A program made the position numbers and the translations under genes. DNA of 8,031 bases from Pseudomonadota bacterium (lineage in GTDB: Bacteria; Pseudomonadota; Gammaproteobacteria; Burkholderiales; SG8-41): NCBI GenBank assembly GCA_023431245.1, contig JAEYXO010000182.1, forward strand, positions 1-8,031. The letters run 5' to 3'. The notes under the pieces were generated by a model. That model saw nothing but the letters and a program-made list of their open reading frames with translations, did no database searches and was not told the origin of the DNA. Every line of letters begins with the position of its first letter. The stretch's first letter is position 1. This document shows, piece by piece, positions 1 to 6,443 of the stretch.

Positions 1-622
1 GCGTCAGGCGCCGGGTCTGGGTGTTGTAGCGGCTGCAGTGGTAACTGTCGAACAGCAGCAGATCCGGCCGCAGCCGGTGCCGGACTCCGTGAGCGAACGG
101 GAAATCGGCAATCCGGAAATCCAGCGCACGCAGCACCGCCTGATGGGCAACCGTACCCAATGCCAGCACCGCGCGTGGCGCCAGTGCCTGCAACTCGGCG
201 CGCAGATAGACGTTGCAGGTCCTGACTTCGGCCGGCAGCGGCTTGTTCTCCGGCGGCAGGCATTTGACGGCGTTGGTGATACGGCAGCCTCTCAGTTCCA
301 GGCCGTCATCCGGCGCCACGGCAAGTGCCTGACTGCCGAAACCGAAATGATGCAGGGTGTCGTAGAGCAGTATGCCGGCATGGTCGCCCGTGAAAGGTCT
401 GCCGGTGCGATTGGCACCATGCATGCCCGGGGCCAGACCGACAATCAGCAAGCTGGGATGCGGATCTCCGAAAGCCGGTACCGGCAGCGCATGATAATCA
501 GGGTGCTCGCGGCGGACATCAGCCAGGTGGGCGGCGAGCCGCGGACACAGCCGGCAGTCCGCGGAGAACTCCCGGACGGACGATGGCGGCCTGCCGCCGT
601 GTCGGGACACTTTCCCGGCCAT
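1..622 (-). CDS. Uracil-DNA glycosylase, family 5 (UDGb) type, C-terminus cut by the window edge
   Basis: This enzyme likely removes uracil, and in family 5 often other deaminated bases, from DNA in base excision repair in the cytoplasm. I translated 207 residues from ATG 622-620. An in-frame TGA lies two codons upstream (628-626), so this is the only ATG start. Visible landmarks are CRLCPRL (Cys23, Cys26), then VPAFGDP, LLIVGLAPGMHGANRTGR (about 58-75), FTGD (77-80), NAVKCLPPENKP (Cys121), Cys136, and near the end DSYHCSR (His195) followed by NTQTRRLT. The four cysteines fit the iron-sulfur cluster of family 4 and 5 enzymes. The GLAP...HGANRTGR and SYHCSR motifs point to family 5. Position 67 is Met where I recall Ala as usual. 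It starts 26 bp after nagZ with no clear SD sequence, so it may be translated by coupling. The family is fairly certain; the exact substrate range is not visible. Confidence 0.88.
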   Translation of the reverse strand, partial: MAGKVSRHGGRPPSSVREFSADCRLCPRLAAHLADVRREHPDYHALPVPAFGDPHPSLLIVGLAPGMHGANRTGRPFTGDHAGILLYDTLHHFGFGSQALAVAPDDGLELRGCRITNAVKCLPPENKPLPAEVRTCNVYLRAELQALAPRAVLALGTVAHQAVLRALDFRIADFPFAHGVRHRLRPDLLLFDSYHCSRYNTQTRRLT

Positions 623-648
623 CGTTCAGGCACGCCGGGCAGATGGCA

Positions 649-1695
649 TCAGCGCGCCTCTCCGCCGATTCCGGCAAGCGCCCTGCAGGCCGCGGCATAG
701 AGGGTGTCGCTGCGCAGGTTCACGGCAGCCGCCGGAGCGGGATGGGCGCGGAAGAGCTGCAGCCGCGCGCGCGATGCGGCGGTCATCTCATGGCGAAGCC
801 CTGCCAGCAGCTCGTCGGCCGCCGCCGGCGCATTGCAGACCAGCACCATGTCACAACCGGCACCCAGTGCAGCCTGACCGCGCTCGATCACGCCTCCGGC
901 CACACTTGCGCCTTCCATGCTGAGATCGTCGCTGAAAATCACACCGCCAAAACCCAGTTCCCCGCGCAGGATCTGCTGCAGCCATACTGCCGAAAACCCG
1001 GCCGGAGCGGCATCGACTTCGGGGTAAATCACATGTGCCGGCATGATGCCTTCCAGTCCCTCTGCGGCGAGGCGAGCGAACGGCACCAGGTCCTCGGCAC
1101 GGATCTCCGCCAGCCTGCGGCCGTCGACCGGCACTTCATGGTGTGAATCGGCCCGCACATGGCCGTGGCCAGGGAAGTGTTTGCCCACCGCCGCCATGCC
1201 TCCCTCGCGCATGCCGCGCATGACTGCCGAAGCCAGTTCGGCAATGGCTTCGGGGGCGGCGTGGAATGCACGGTCACCGATGACACTGCTGTTGCCGTAA
1301 TCGACGTCAAGGACCGGTGCAAACGAAAGATCGACGCCGTGAACGCGAAGTTCCGCGGCAAGCACGAAACCGGCCGACCGTGCCAGCGAGAATGCAGCCT
1401 CGCGATCACGATCCCAGATCCTGCCGAATTCCCGCATCGGCGGGAGATGGGTGAATCCCTCGCGGAAACGCTGCACCCGGCCGCCTTCATGATCGACCGC
1501 GATGAGCAGCCGCGGATCGCGCAGGGCATGGATTTCGGCGGTCAACGCATCAAGCTGTGCGCAGGACTCGAAGTTGCGCGAAAACAGGATCACGCCGCCG
1601 GTCAGGGGATGCAGCAGCCGCCGCCGGTCGTCATCGGTCAGCGCTGCGCCGGCAACGTCCAGCATGACCGGCCCCAGGGGCATTGCTTTGCTCAT
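649..1695 (-). CDS. nagZ: Beta-N-acetylhexosaminidase NagZ (glycoside hydrolase family 3)
   Basis: NagZ is a cytoplasmic enzyme of peptidoglycan recycling. It cuts GlcNAc from GlcNAc-1,6-anhydroMurNAc peptides, and its products can control AmpC beta-lactamase induction in species with AmpR. The protein is 348 residues, close to the E. coli length of about 341. Landmarks are LTGGVILFSRN (31-41), DHEGGRVQRF (68-77), FAPVLDVD (125-132), KHFPGHG (172-178), the catalytic Asp-Ser-His at 183-185 and FSDDLSM (254-260), where Asp256 is the expected nucleophile. A TTG at 1716 would give a seven-residue extension overlapping acpS. I prefer ATG 1695-1693 because GGAG lies at 1703-1700, although the four-base spacing is short. 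The gene begins 10 bp after the acpS stop, so the two are very probably co-transcribed. All key residues are present, and no break is seen. Confidence 0.96.
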   Translation of the reverse strand: MSKAMPLGPVMLDVAGAALTDDDRRRLLHPLTGGVILFSRNFESCAQLDALTAEIHALRDPRLLIAVDHEGGRVQRFREGFTHLPPMREFGRIWDRDREAAFSLARSAGFVLAAELRVHGVDLSFAPVLDVDYGNSSVIGDRAFHAAPEAIAELASAVMRGMREGGMAAVGKHFPGHGHVRADSHHEVPVDGRRLAEIRAEDLVPFARLAAEGLEGIMPAHVIYPEVDAAPAGFSAVWLQQILRGELGFGGVIFSDDLSMEGASVAGGVIERGQAALGAGCDMVLVCNAPAAADELLAGLRHEMTAASRARLQLFRAHPAPAAAVNLRSDTLYAAACRALAGIGGEAR

Positions 1696-1705
1696 GTCGC
1701 TCCGT

Positions 1706-2083
1706 TCAGGTCTCAAGCACGACGCAGGCGCAGGCCAGATTCGATTCGTCGCTGATGGTCAGGTGATGGCCGGTGATGCCGCGTTGCCGAACCAGCGCCT
1801 CCAGGGGCTCGTTGAAGGCAAACCCCGGTTTGCCGGCGCTGTTCTGCACCACGCTGATGCACTGCAGGGTCACCGGATAGCGGAATCCCGTTCCCATCGC
1901 CTTCGAGAACGCCTCCTTCGCGGCAAACCGGTTGGCAAGGAACAGGACCTGCTGCCCGGTCCTCGCATAACGCGCCTGTTCGACCGGCGTCAGGATCCGC
2001 CGCACAAAACGCTGGCCGTATTTTTCCAGGAGCCGCGCAACGCGGTGCGGCTGAATGACGTCGATTCCGATGCCGTAGATCAA
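1706..2083 (-). CDS. acpS: Holo-[acyl-carrier-protein] synthase AcpS
   Basis: AcpS transfers 4'-phosphopantetheine from coenzyme A to a serine of acyl carrier protein, making the active carrier for fatty acid synthesis. The product is 125 residues, the normal size. Signature elements are the N-terminal GIGIDV with metal-binding Asp8, RFAAKEAFSKAMGTG (52-66) with Glu57 as the second metal ligand, and LTISDESNLACA near the C-terminus. The start is TTG (2083-2081), chosen because it gives the family N-terminus at once and has a strong GGGGGAG SD five bases upstream. The start overlaps the pdxJ stop as TTGA (4 bp), so translation is probably coupled to pdxJ. The pdxJ-acpS pairing is common in gammaproteobacteria. 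Confidence 0.96.
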   Translation of the reverse strand: MIYGIGIDVIQPHRVARLLEKYGQRFVRRILTPVEQARYARTGQQVLFLANRFAAKEAFSKAMGTGFRYPVTLQCISVVQNSAGKPGFAFNEPLEALVRQRGITGHHLTISDESNLACACVVLET

Positions 2084-2820
2084 TTGCGCTCCCCCATCAC
2101 CCTCAGGTACTCCCTCACTGTTTCCGTGAGCCCGGACTCCAGCGCATCGGCAACCAGCGCATGTCCGATCGACACCTCCGCGATACCGCTCACCGTCCCG
2201 AGGAAGCGCGGCAGATTGTCGCGGTTCAGGTCATGTCCGGCGTTGACGCCGAGCCCGGCGGCCTGCGCACTGCGGGACGCGGCGGCGTAACGCGCGATCA
2301 TGGCCTGCTCGTCCGCCGTGCCGAAGGCGGCTGCATAGGGTTCAGTGTAGAGTTCAACGCGGTCGGCTCCGGTGGCCGCTGCCGCTGCCATTGTCGCCGG
2401 ATCCGCATCCATGAACAGGCTGACGCGGATGCCGAGGGCCTTCAGGGCGGCCACCACCGGCTGCAGCCGCACGCCGTCCCGCGCAAGATCCCAGCCATGA
2501 TCGGAAGTGAAGGCTCCGGGGGTATCGGGCACCAGCGTGCACTGCTGCGGCCTGACCGCCTGCGCCAGTGCCATCAGGGGCGGCTCGAAAGGATTGCCCT
2601 CGATGTTGAATTCGGCATCCGGACGTCCGCGCAGCAGCCCGGCCAGCTGATGCACGTCATCGGGCCGGATATGCCGCGCATCCGGCCGGGGATGCACGGT
2701 GATGCCATGCGCCCCGGCATCCAGGGCAAGGGTCGCGGCACGCAGCACGCTCGGAATGCCGAGATTGCGCGAGTTGCGCAACAGCGCAACCTTGTTGACA
2801 TTGACACTGAGGCGGGTCAT
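2080..2820 (-). CDS. pdxJ: Pyridoxine 5'-phosphate synthase PdxJ, NVNK/NIEGN subtype
   Basis: PdxJ condenses 3-amino-2-oxopropyl phosphate with 1-deoxyxylulose 5-phosphate to make pyridoxine 5'-phosphate in the DXP-dependent vitamin B6 pathway. The protein is 246 residues, a usual length for a single TIM barrel. Landmarks are LSVNVNKVALLRNSR (4-18), GITVHPRPDARHI (39-51; His43, Arg45, His50), FNIEGNPF (71-78; Glu74), TLVPD (95-99), VSLFMDAD (133-140), RVELYTEPY (154-162), NAGHDL (193-198; His196) and EVSIGHALV. By recalled comparison, the E. coli type has NIDH and NLEMA where this has NVNK and NIEGN, which matches the Xanthomonas/Bacteroidetes-like branch. Catalytic histidines and Glu are kept. 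ATG 2820 has no clear SD. An in-frame TAG (the recO stop) lies upstream with no better start between. The gene follows recO by 45 bp and overlaps acpS by 4 bp. Confidence 0.96.
   Translation of the reverse strand: MTRLSVNVNKVALLRNSRNLGIPSVLRAATLALDAGAHGITVHPRPDARHIRPDDVHQLAGLLRGRPDAEFNIEGNPFEPPLMALAQAVRPQQCTLVPDTPGAFTSDHGWDLARDGVRLQPVVAALKALGIRVSLFMDADPATMAAAAATGADRVELYTEPYAAAFGTADEQAMIARYAAASRSAQAAGLGVNAGHDLNRDNLPRFLGTVSGIAEVSIGHALVADALESGLTETVREYLRVMGERN
2089..2095 (-). promoter_or_regulatory. SD sequence deciding the TTG start of acpS
   Basis: GGGGGAG lies inside the last codons of pdxJ, five bases before TTG 2083-2081. It supports a non-ATG start and explains how acpS can start inside the pdxJ stop codon. 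Confidence 0.7.
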
Positions 2821-2865
2821 TGCGTTGTTGCGGGATCGTGACGGGTCAATGGACTGTAAACAGGC

Positions 2866-3591
2866 CTAAAGCTGCTGCAGGTCGCGCAGCAGCTGCCGGG
2901 TGTGCAGGGTTTGCGCGCCAAGGCAGTGATTGATCAGTGCGCGCATCAGCGCCTTGCTCTGCTGCAACGTCCGCGGATCGGCATAACGGTCCTCAGCCAT
3001 GTCGATCAGCGTCTGCCCCGCCAATTCTACGCCGCTTTGACCGTCGCTCTCGCGCACCGGCACCGGTCCGCGGTCGGGCACGTAACGGTATGTCTCCCCG
3101 GCCCTGATCGGCGCCCCCGCGCCGGCTTCGCGTTCCAGCATCAGGCCATAACCGAGTTCGCGCAGCAGCACGCGCTCGAAACGGCGCAACACCGCAGCGT
3201 GGTCCGCGGCGCCCGGCAATTGCGCCAGCGCCGCGGCATAGGCTTCGAACAGATGTTCGTGCGGATCCTCCCGCGGCAGCAGCTTCAGCAGCAGTTCGTT
3301 GAGGTAGAAGCCGCAGATCAGGCCGAGTCCGCGCAGGGGCGTGTAACCGCCCTGCCATTCCGCCTTGTGCAGGGTTTTCAGCTCGGATTTTCCGGACCAG
3401 CCGATCAGCAGCGGCTGGAAGGCCATCAGCACGCCGCGCAGCGCGGAACGCGGGCGCCGCGCGCCGCGGGCGATGACCGCGACCCGGCCCGACTCGCGGC
3501 TGTAGAACTCGGCGATCAGGCTGGTTTCACGGTAGGCATAGGTATGCAGCAGGTAAGCCGGCTGACCATCCCGCCGCGCCCGCTCAGCCAT
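2866..3591 (-). CDS. recO: DNA repair protein RecO
   Basis: RecO works with RecR (and RecF) to load RecA onto SSB-coated single-stranded DNA and can anneal strands in recombinational repair. The product is 241 residues against 242 in E. coli. The N-terminal OB-fold part (about 10-85) runs from AYLLHTYAYRETS through ARGARRPRSALRG to LHKAEW. The helical part carries FYLNELLLKLLPREDPHEHLF (95-115) and LRRFERVLLRELGYG (135-149). No cysteine zinc cluster is seen, as in many enteric RecOs. The frame opens at ATG 3702, but that 37-residue extension is AT-rich, unlike RecO, and overlaps era. I chose ATG 3591-3589, which has GGGAG ten bases upstream. It lies in the lepA-to-acpS series, but after the widest gap, so it may have its own start of transcription. 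Confidence 0.94.
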   Translation of the reverse strand: MAERARRDGQPAYLLHTYAYRETSLIAEFYSRESGRVAVIARGARRPRSALRGVLMAFQPLLIGWSGKSELKTLHKAEWQGGYTPLRGLGLICGFYLNELLLKLLPREDPHEHLFEAYAAALAQLPGAADHAAVLRRFERVLLRELGYGLMLEREAGAGAPIRAGETYRYVPDRGPVPVRESDGQSGVELAGQTLIDMAEDRYADPRTLQQSKALMRALINHCLGAQTLHTRQLLRDLQQL

Positions 3592-3664
3592 GCCGCAGGA
3601 ACTCCCGCGATAATTTATGTTTTTTCTGAGAAAATATTCGTAACATATTGTTTTTATTATAATT
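3592..3664 (-). promoter_or_regulatory. AT-rich era-recO gap with possible promoter and SD hairpin
   Basis: This 73-bp gap stands out as sharply AT-rich in a GC-rich window. On the coding strand it holds a perfect TATAAT at 3661-3656, but 16-18 bases upstream (inside the end of era) I see no good -35 box. Nearer recO, 3609-3594 can fold into a six-pair stem (CGCGGG with CCUGCG, one G-U pair) around an AGUU loop, covering the GGGAG SD at 3606-3602. It may be an internal promoter for recO and downstream genes, a leader that limits recO translation, or simply a relaxed spacer. Confidence 0.35.
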
Positions 3665-4555
3665 TCATTCGATTCCCGAGCGTCGTAACACGCCCGGATC
3701 ATCGGCCCAGCCGGATTTCACCTTGACCCAGACCTCGAGAAAAACCTTGCCGCCGAAAAGGCGCTCCATGTCGGCGCGGGCCTGGCTCGCGATGTCCTTC
3801 AACTTGGCACCACCCTTGCCGATGACGATGCCCTTGTGCCCCGGCTTGTCGACCACTATGCCGGCATGGATGCGGCGCAGCCCGTCCACGGTTTCGAATT
3901 TCTCGATTTCGACTAGTGCCGAATACGGCAGTTCCTCGCCGAGCAGCCGGAACAGCTTTTCCCGCAGCAGTTCGGCGGCCAGCGTGCGTTCGCTGGCCGT
4001 GGTGATCTCGTCCTCGCCGTACATCGCATCCTGCACCGGCAGCAGCGGCAGCAACGCCGCCAGCAGGTCATCGGTGCCGCTGCCCGTTTTGGCCGACAGC
4101 GGGATGATCGCCGCCGGCTGCGCCAGCGCATGGATCTCCTGCATCAGCGGCAGCAGCTCATTCTTGTTGTCCACGCCATCGATCTTGTTCAGGGCCACCA
4201 CGAACGGCGTTCCCGGCTTCAGGAGCCCGAACACCGCCTTGTCCTCGGCCCTCAGCCGCGGCGCCTCCACCACCCAGACCACGGCGTCGACATCCGAGAT
4301 GCTGCGCGACACGCTGCGGTTCATCAGGCGGTTCATCGTGCTGCCGTGATGTGTCTGGAAACCAGGGGTATCGACAAACACGTACTGCGCGCCGGGACGG
4401 GTAACGATCCCGATGATCCGCTGCCTCGTTGTCTGGGGACGCCTGGAAGTGATGCTGATTTTCTGGCCGACCAGGCGGTTCAGCAGCGTGGATTTGCCGA
4501 CATTCGGCCTGCCGATGATCGCGAGGTGCCCGGCACGGTGCACGGCATCGGTCAT
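3665..4555 (-). CDS. era: GTPase Era
   Basis: Era is an essential GTPase that binds the 3' end of 16S rRNA and helps mature and assemble the 30S subunit, partly at the inner membrane. The 296-residue product matches E. coli (301). The G domain shows GRPNVGKS (15-22), the switch I region TSRRPQTTR (36-44), DTPG (62-65), NKID (123-126) and SAK (154-156). The C-terminal KH domain carries GIVIGKGGAKLKDI (242-255), then VWVKVKSGWADD. The frame is open further upstream, but ATG 4555-4553 gives the family N-terminus and has GGAG five bases before it. The ATG overlaps the rnc stop as ATGA, so Era is translationally coupled to RNase III, a conserved pairing of two 16S rRNA maturation factors. Confidence 0.97.
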   Translation of the reverse strand: MTDAVHRAGHLAIIGRPNVGKSTLLNRLVGQKISITSRRPQTTRQRIIGIVTRPGAQYVFVDTPGFQTHHGSTMNRLMNRSVSRSISDVDAVVWVVEAPRLRAEDKAVFGLLKPGTPFVVALNKIDGVDNKNELLPLMQEIHALAQPAAIIPLSAKTGSGTDDLLAALLPLLPVQDAMYGEDEITTASERTLAAELLREKLFRLLGEELPYSALVEIEKFETVDGLRRIHAGIVVDKPGHKGIVIGKGGAKLKDIASQARADMERLFGGKVFLEVWVKVKSGWADDPGVLRRSGIE

Positions 4556-5223
4556 TGATTCTCCACCAGCGCCATGGCCTTGCCGGCCGCATCCTGCTCC
4601 GCGGCACGCCGGCTTCCGCCACGTCCCTCGGTGCGGATGTCGAGATCGGTGATGGCACATTGCACTTCGAAGGACTGCGCATGCGCCTGCCCGCGGGTGC
4701 CGAGGAGCGTGTAAACGGGCAGGGGCAGTCCCCTGCCCTGCAAAAATTCCTGCAGCCGCGTCTTCGCATCCTTGCCGCTGACCCCGGGATTGACCGCGTC
4801 CAGGTTCTCGCCGAACAGCCGGCGCAGGACCTGCTGCGCCGCCGGGAATCCGCCGTCAATGACCACAGCGCCGATGATCGCCTCGACCGCGTCAGCCAGT
4901 ATGGAGGGGCGCGCCGCGCCGCCGCTCTTGATCTCGCCCTCGCCAAGCAGCAAATGCCCGCCCAGCCCCATTCCGACGGCTATACCCTGCAGCGCGCGCT
5001 GGTTGACCAGATTGGCGCGGATCCGCGACAGCTCGCCTTCGCTGAGCTGCGGAAAACGCTCGTAGAGTTCGAGGGCAACAAGGCAGTTGACGACGCTGTC
5101 GCCAAGGTATTCCAGGCGTTCGTTGTGGTCGGCGCCGAAAGAACGGTGAGTCAGTGCGCGCCGCAGCAATGACGGTTCGCGGAAGGTGTAACCGATCCTG
5201 TCGCTGATCAGGCCTTGATTCAC
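4552..5223 (-). CDS. rnc: Ribonuclease III
   Basis: RNase III cuts double-stranded RNA, including the 30S rRNA precursor, and controls some mRNAs. The product is 223 residues (E. coli 226). The catalytic domain has the signature NERLEYLGD (34-42), with Tyr where Phe is most common, and acidic residues Glu35, Glu38, Asp42, Asp111 and Glu114 at the metal site. The double-stranded RNA-binding domain begins near KDAKTRLQEFLQGR (151-164) and includes GGSRRAAEQDAAGKAM (202-217). The start is GTG 5223-5221, the only usable start between the in-frame TGA of the upstream gene and the conserved GYTF segment. No SD is visible, and the GTG sits in the loop of a possible hairpin. The gene is 30 bp after the DUF4845 gene and overlaps era by 4 bp. 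Confidence 0.96.
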   Translation of the reverse strand: MNQGLISDRIGYTFREPSLLRRALTHRSFGADHNERLEYLGDSVVNCLVALELYERFPQLSEGELSRIRANLVNQRALQGIAVGMGLGGHLLLGEGEIKSGGAARPSILADAVEAIIGAVVIDGGFPAAQQVLRRLFGENLDAVNPGVSGKDAKTRLQEFLQGRGLPLPVYTLLGTRGQAHAQSFEVQCAITDLDIRTEGRGGSRRAAEQDAAGKAMALVENQ

Positions 5224-5231
5224 CGCAGGCC
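5211..5231 (-). promoter_or_regulatory. Possible hairpin presenting the rnc GTG start
   Basis: GGCCU (5231-5227) can pair perfectly with AGGCC (5215-5211), leaving an 11-base loop that contains the GTG start codon at 5223-5221. Together with the missing SD this suggests an unusual initiation site or coupling to the upstream gene. Five pairs are short, and chance is a fair alternative. Confidence 0.25.
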
Positions 5232-5253
5232 GGGGAAACGCGTCATCGCGGCG

Positions 5254-5610
5254 TCACTGCCGGGACGTCGGCCGGAATTCCATCAGTGCGCTGAGATTGC
5301 TGAACAGCGGCACGCGCACCGTGTATTCCGCACTGATCACGATGCCGTCGCCATCCTTCTCGATCTGCACGTCATCGTAGCCAATGACCTTGACATTGTC
5401 GACGCCGGCGCGCGCGTTGAACGCGCTGTTGAATTCGCCTCGGGTTGCATTCTTCAAGGACGGATCTGCGGCCATCGTGCGGAACATCTTCTGGATGGTG
5501 TGGTATTCCATGTATGCCGGACCGATCTTGAAGCCCAGCAGCAGGGCCGAGATCAGCAGTATCGCGAATACCAGAAAACCGGTGATCGTTATGCCGCGCT
5601 GCGAATTCAT
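5254..5610 (-). CDS. DUF4845 family single-pass membrane protein
   Basis: This is a small 118-residue protein of unknown function found between lepB and rnc in many gamma- and betaproteobacteria. Residues 1-6 (MNSQRG) are polar and carry one positive charge. A hydrophobic segment (about 7-28, ITITGFLVFAILLISALLLGF) follows, then IGPAYMEY and a polar domain of about 80 residues that is probably outside the cytoplasm. The RG followed by a hydrophobic stretch loosely recalls type IV prepilin N-termini, but the conserved Glu at mature position 5 is missing, so I do not call it a pilin. ATG 5610 has a very good SD, GGGAGG, five bases upstream and starts 18 bp after the lepB stop. Position next to signal peptidase I suggests a membrane link, but no role can be assigned from sequence. 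Confidence 0.85.
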   Translation of the reverse strand: MNSQRGITITGFLVFAILLISALLLGFKIGPAYMEYHTIQKMFRTMAADPSLKNATRGEFNSAFNARAGVDNVKVIGYDDVQIEKDGDGIVISAEYTVRVPLFSNLSALMEFRPTSRQ

Positions 5611-5615
5611 TGATG

Positions 5616-5621
5616 CCTCCC
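5616..5621 (-). promoter_or_regulatory. Strong SD of the DUF4845 gene
   Basis: GGGAGG ends five bases before ATG 5610 and lies in the 18-bp gap after lepB. It is one of the two best SD matches in the window, the other being that of acpS. It suggests the small protein is well translated. Confidence 0.7.
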
Positions 5622-5628
5622 GAGTATG

Positions 5629-6432
5629 TCAGTTGATTGACTGCCCGATGCGTTTCAGGTTGTCAAAATTCCACCAGATCAGAAATGCCCTGCCGACGAT
5701 GTTGCGTTCCGGCACAAATCCCCAGTAACGGCTGTCGCTGCTGCTGTCCCGGTTGTCCCCCATCAGGAAATAATGCCCGGCGGGGACCTTGCAGCGGAAA
5801 CCGCTCTCATTGTACGCACAATTGTCGCGGTAGGGAAAGCGCTGCACGCCCGCCAGCTGCACCGGCGGGATGTCCTGCTGCAGCAGGACCGCGTGCGCAT
5901 GCTCACCCAGCCGCTCCTCGAAACGTTTTGCCGAAACAAAATTGAGTCCGCCCTCGACATAGCTGTAATCGCCGTCCGGCTTCAGCGGCACTTCCCTGCC
6001 GTTGATGCTCAGGCGCTTGCCGGAATAGACAATCTCGTCGCCGGGCAGGGCAACCACCCGCTTGATGTAATCCAGGGAGGGATTTTCCGGATAACGGAAC
6101 ACCATCACCTCCCCGCGCTGCGGCTCGTTGACCTCGATCAGCCGGGTATTCAGCACCGGCAGGCGTATGCCGTAGGTGAATTTGTTGACCAGGATGAAAT
6201 CACCGACCAGCAGCGTTGGCAGCATCGAACCGGAGGGGATCTTGAAGGGCTCAACGAGGAAGGAGCGCAGCACGAACACCACGAGGATCACCGGAAAAAA
6301 ACTCGCCGGATATTCGATCCACCAGGGCTGCGGCATGCCGGCCGGCCTGCGTTTGCGGAAATACAGCGATTCCGCCAGCCAGACGGCTCCGGTGACCAGC
6401 AGCAGGACCAGCATGATCAGCGCAAAATTCAC
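5629..6432 (-). CDS. lepB: Signal peptidase I (leader peptidase) LepB
   Basis: LepB is the inner-membrane Ser/Lys protease that removes signal peptides from exported preproteins on the periplasmic side. The product is 267 residues. Two membrane segments are visible, about 2-22 and 43-60, with a basic cytoplasmic loop (FRKRRP, 25-30) between them. The catalytic region follows: PSGSM (66-70) with nucleophile Ser69, then DYIKRVVALPGD (121-132) with general-base Lys124, and the box E motif GDNRDSSSDSRYWG (225-238). Cys205 and Cys214 lie just before VPAGHYF and could form a periplasmic disulfide, like the Cys pair of E. coli LepB. The start is GTG 6432-6430, with AAGGG six bases upstream that overlaps the lepA stop codon. 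The gene begins 9 bp after lepA, the standard lepA-lepB operon. Confidence 0.97.
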   Translation of the reverse strand: MNFALIMLVLLLVTGAVWLAESLYFRKRRPAGMPQPWWIEYPASFFPVILVVFVLRSFLVEPFKIPSGSMLPTLLVGDFILVNKFTYGIRLPVLNTRLIEVNEPQRGEVMVFRYPENPSLDYIKRVVALPGDEIVYSGKRLSINGREVPLKPDGDYSYVEGGLNFVSAKRFEERLGEHAHAVLLQQDIPPVQLAGVQRFPYRDNCAYNESGFRCKVPAGHYFLMGDNRDSSSDSRYWGFVPERNIVGRAFLIWWNFDNLKRIGQSIN

Positions 6433-6438
6433 GGCAAA

Positions 6439-6441
6439 CCC

Positions 6442-6443
<2 letters not shown>
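6439..6443 (-). promoter_or_regulatory. SD of lepB overlapping the lepA stop codon
   Basis: AAGGG shares two bases with the TAA stop of lepA (6444-6442) and lies six bases before the GTG start of lepB. It supports that start and tight coupling of the two genes. Confidence 0.6.

Noticed and set aside
1696..1716. TTG 1716 as the nagZ start
   Set aside because: It lies within acpS and adds seven unconserved residues. ATG 1695 has GGAG upstream and gives the normal NagZ length.
38..1755. Several overlapping plus-strand frames opposite the glycosylase and nagZ genes
   Set aside because: They have low-complexity, basic composition and no motifs, and the minus-strand genes account for the whole region.
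2821..2865. Possible terminator or promoter in the recO-pdxJ gap
   Set aside because: CTGTTTACAG is a short palindrome with too small a loop and no T run. TTGACC has no -10 box at the right distance.
3592..3702. Upstream extension of recO to ATG 3702
   Set aside because: It would add 37 residues not seen in RecO, is encoded by the AT-rich gap, overlaps era and has no advantage over ATG 3591, which has an SD.
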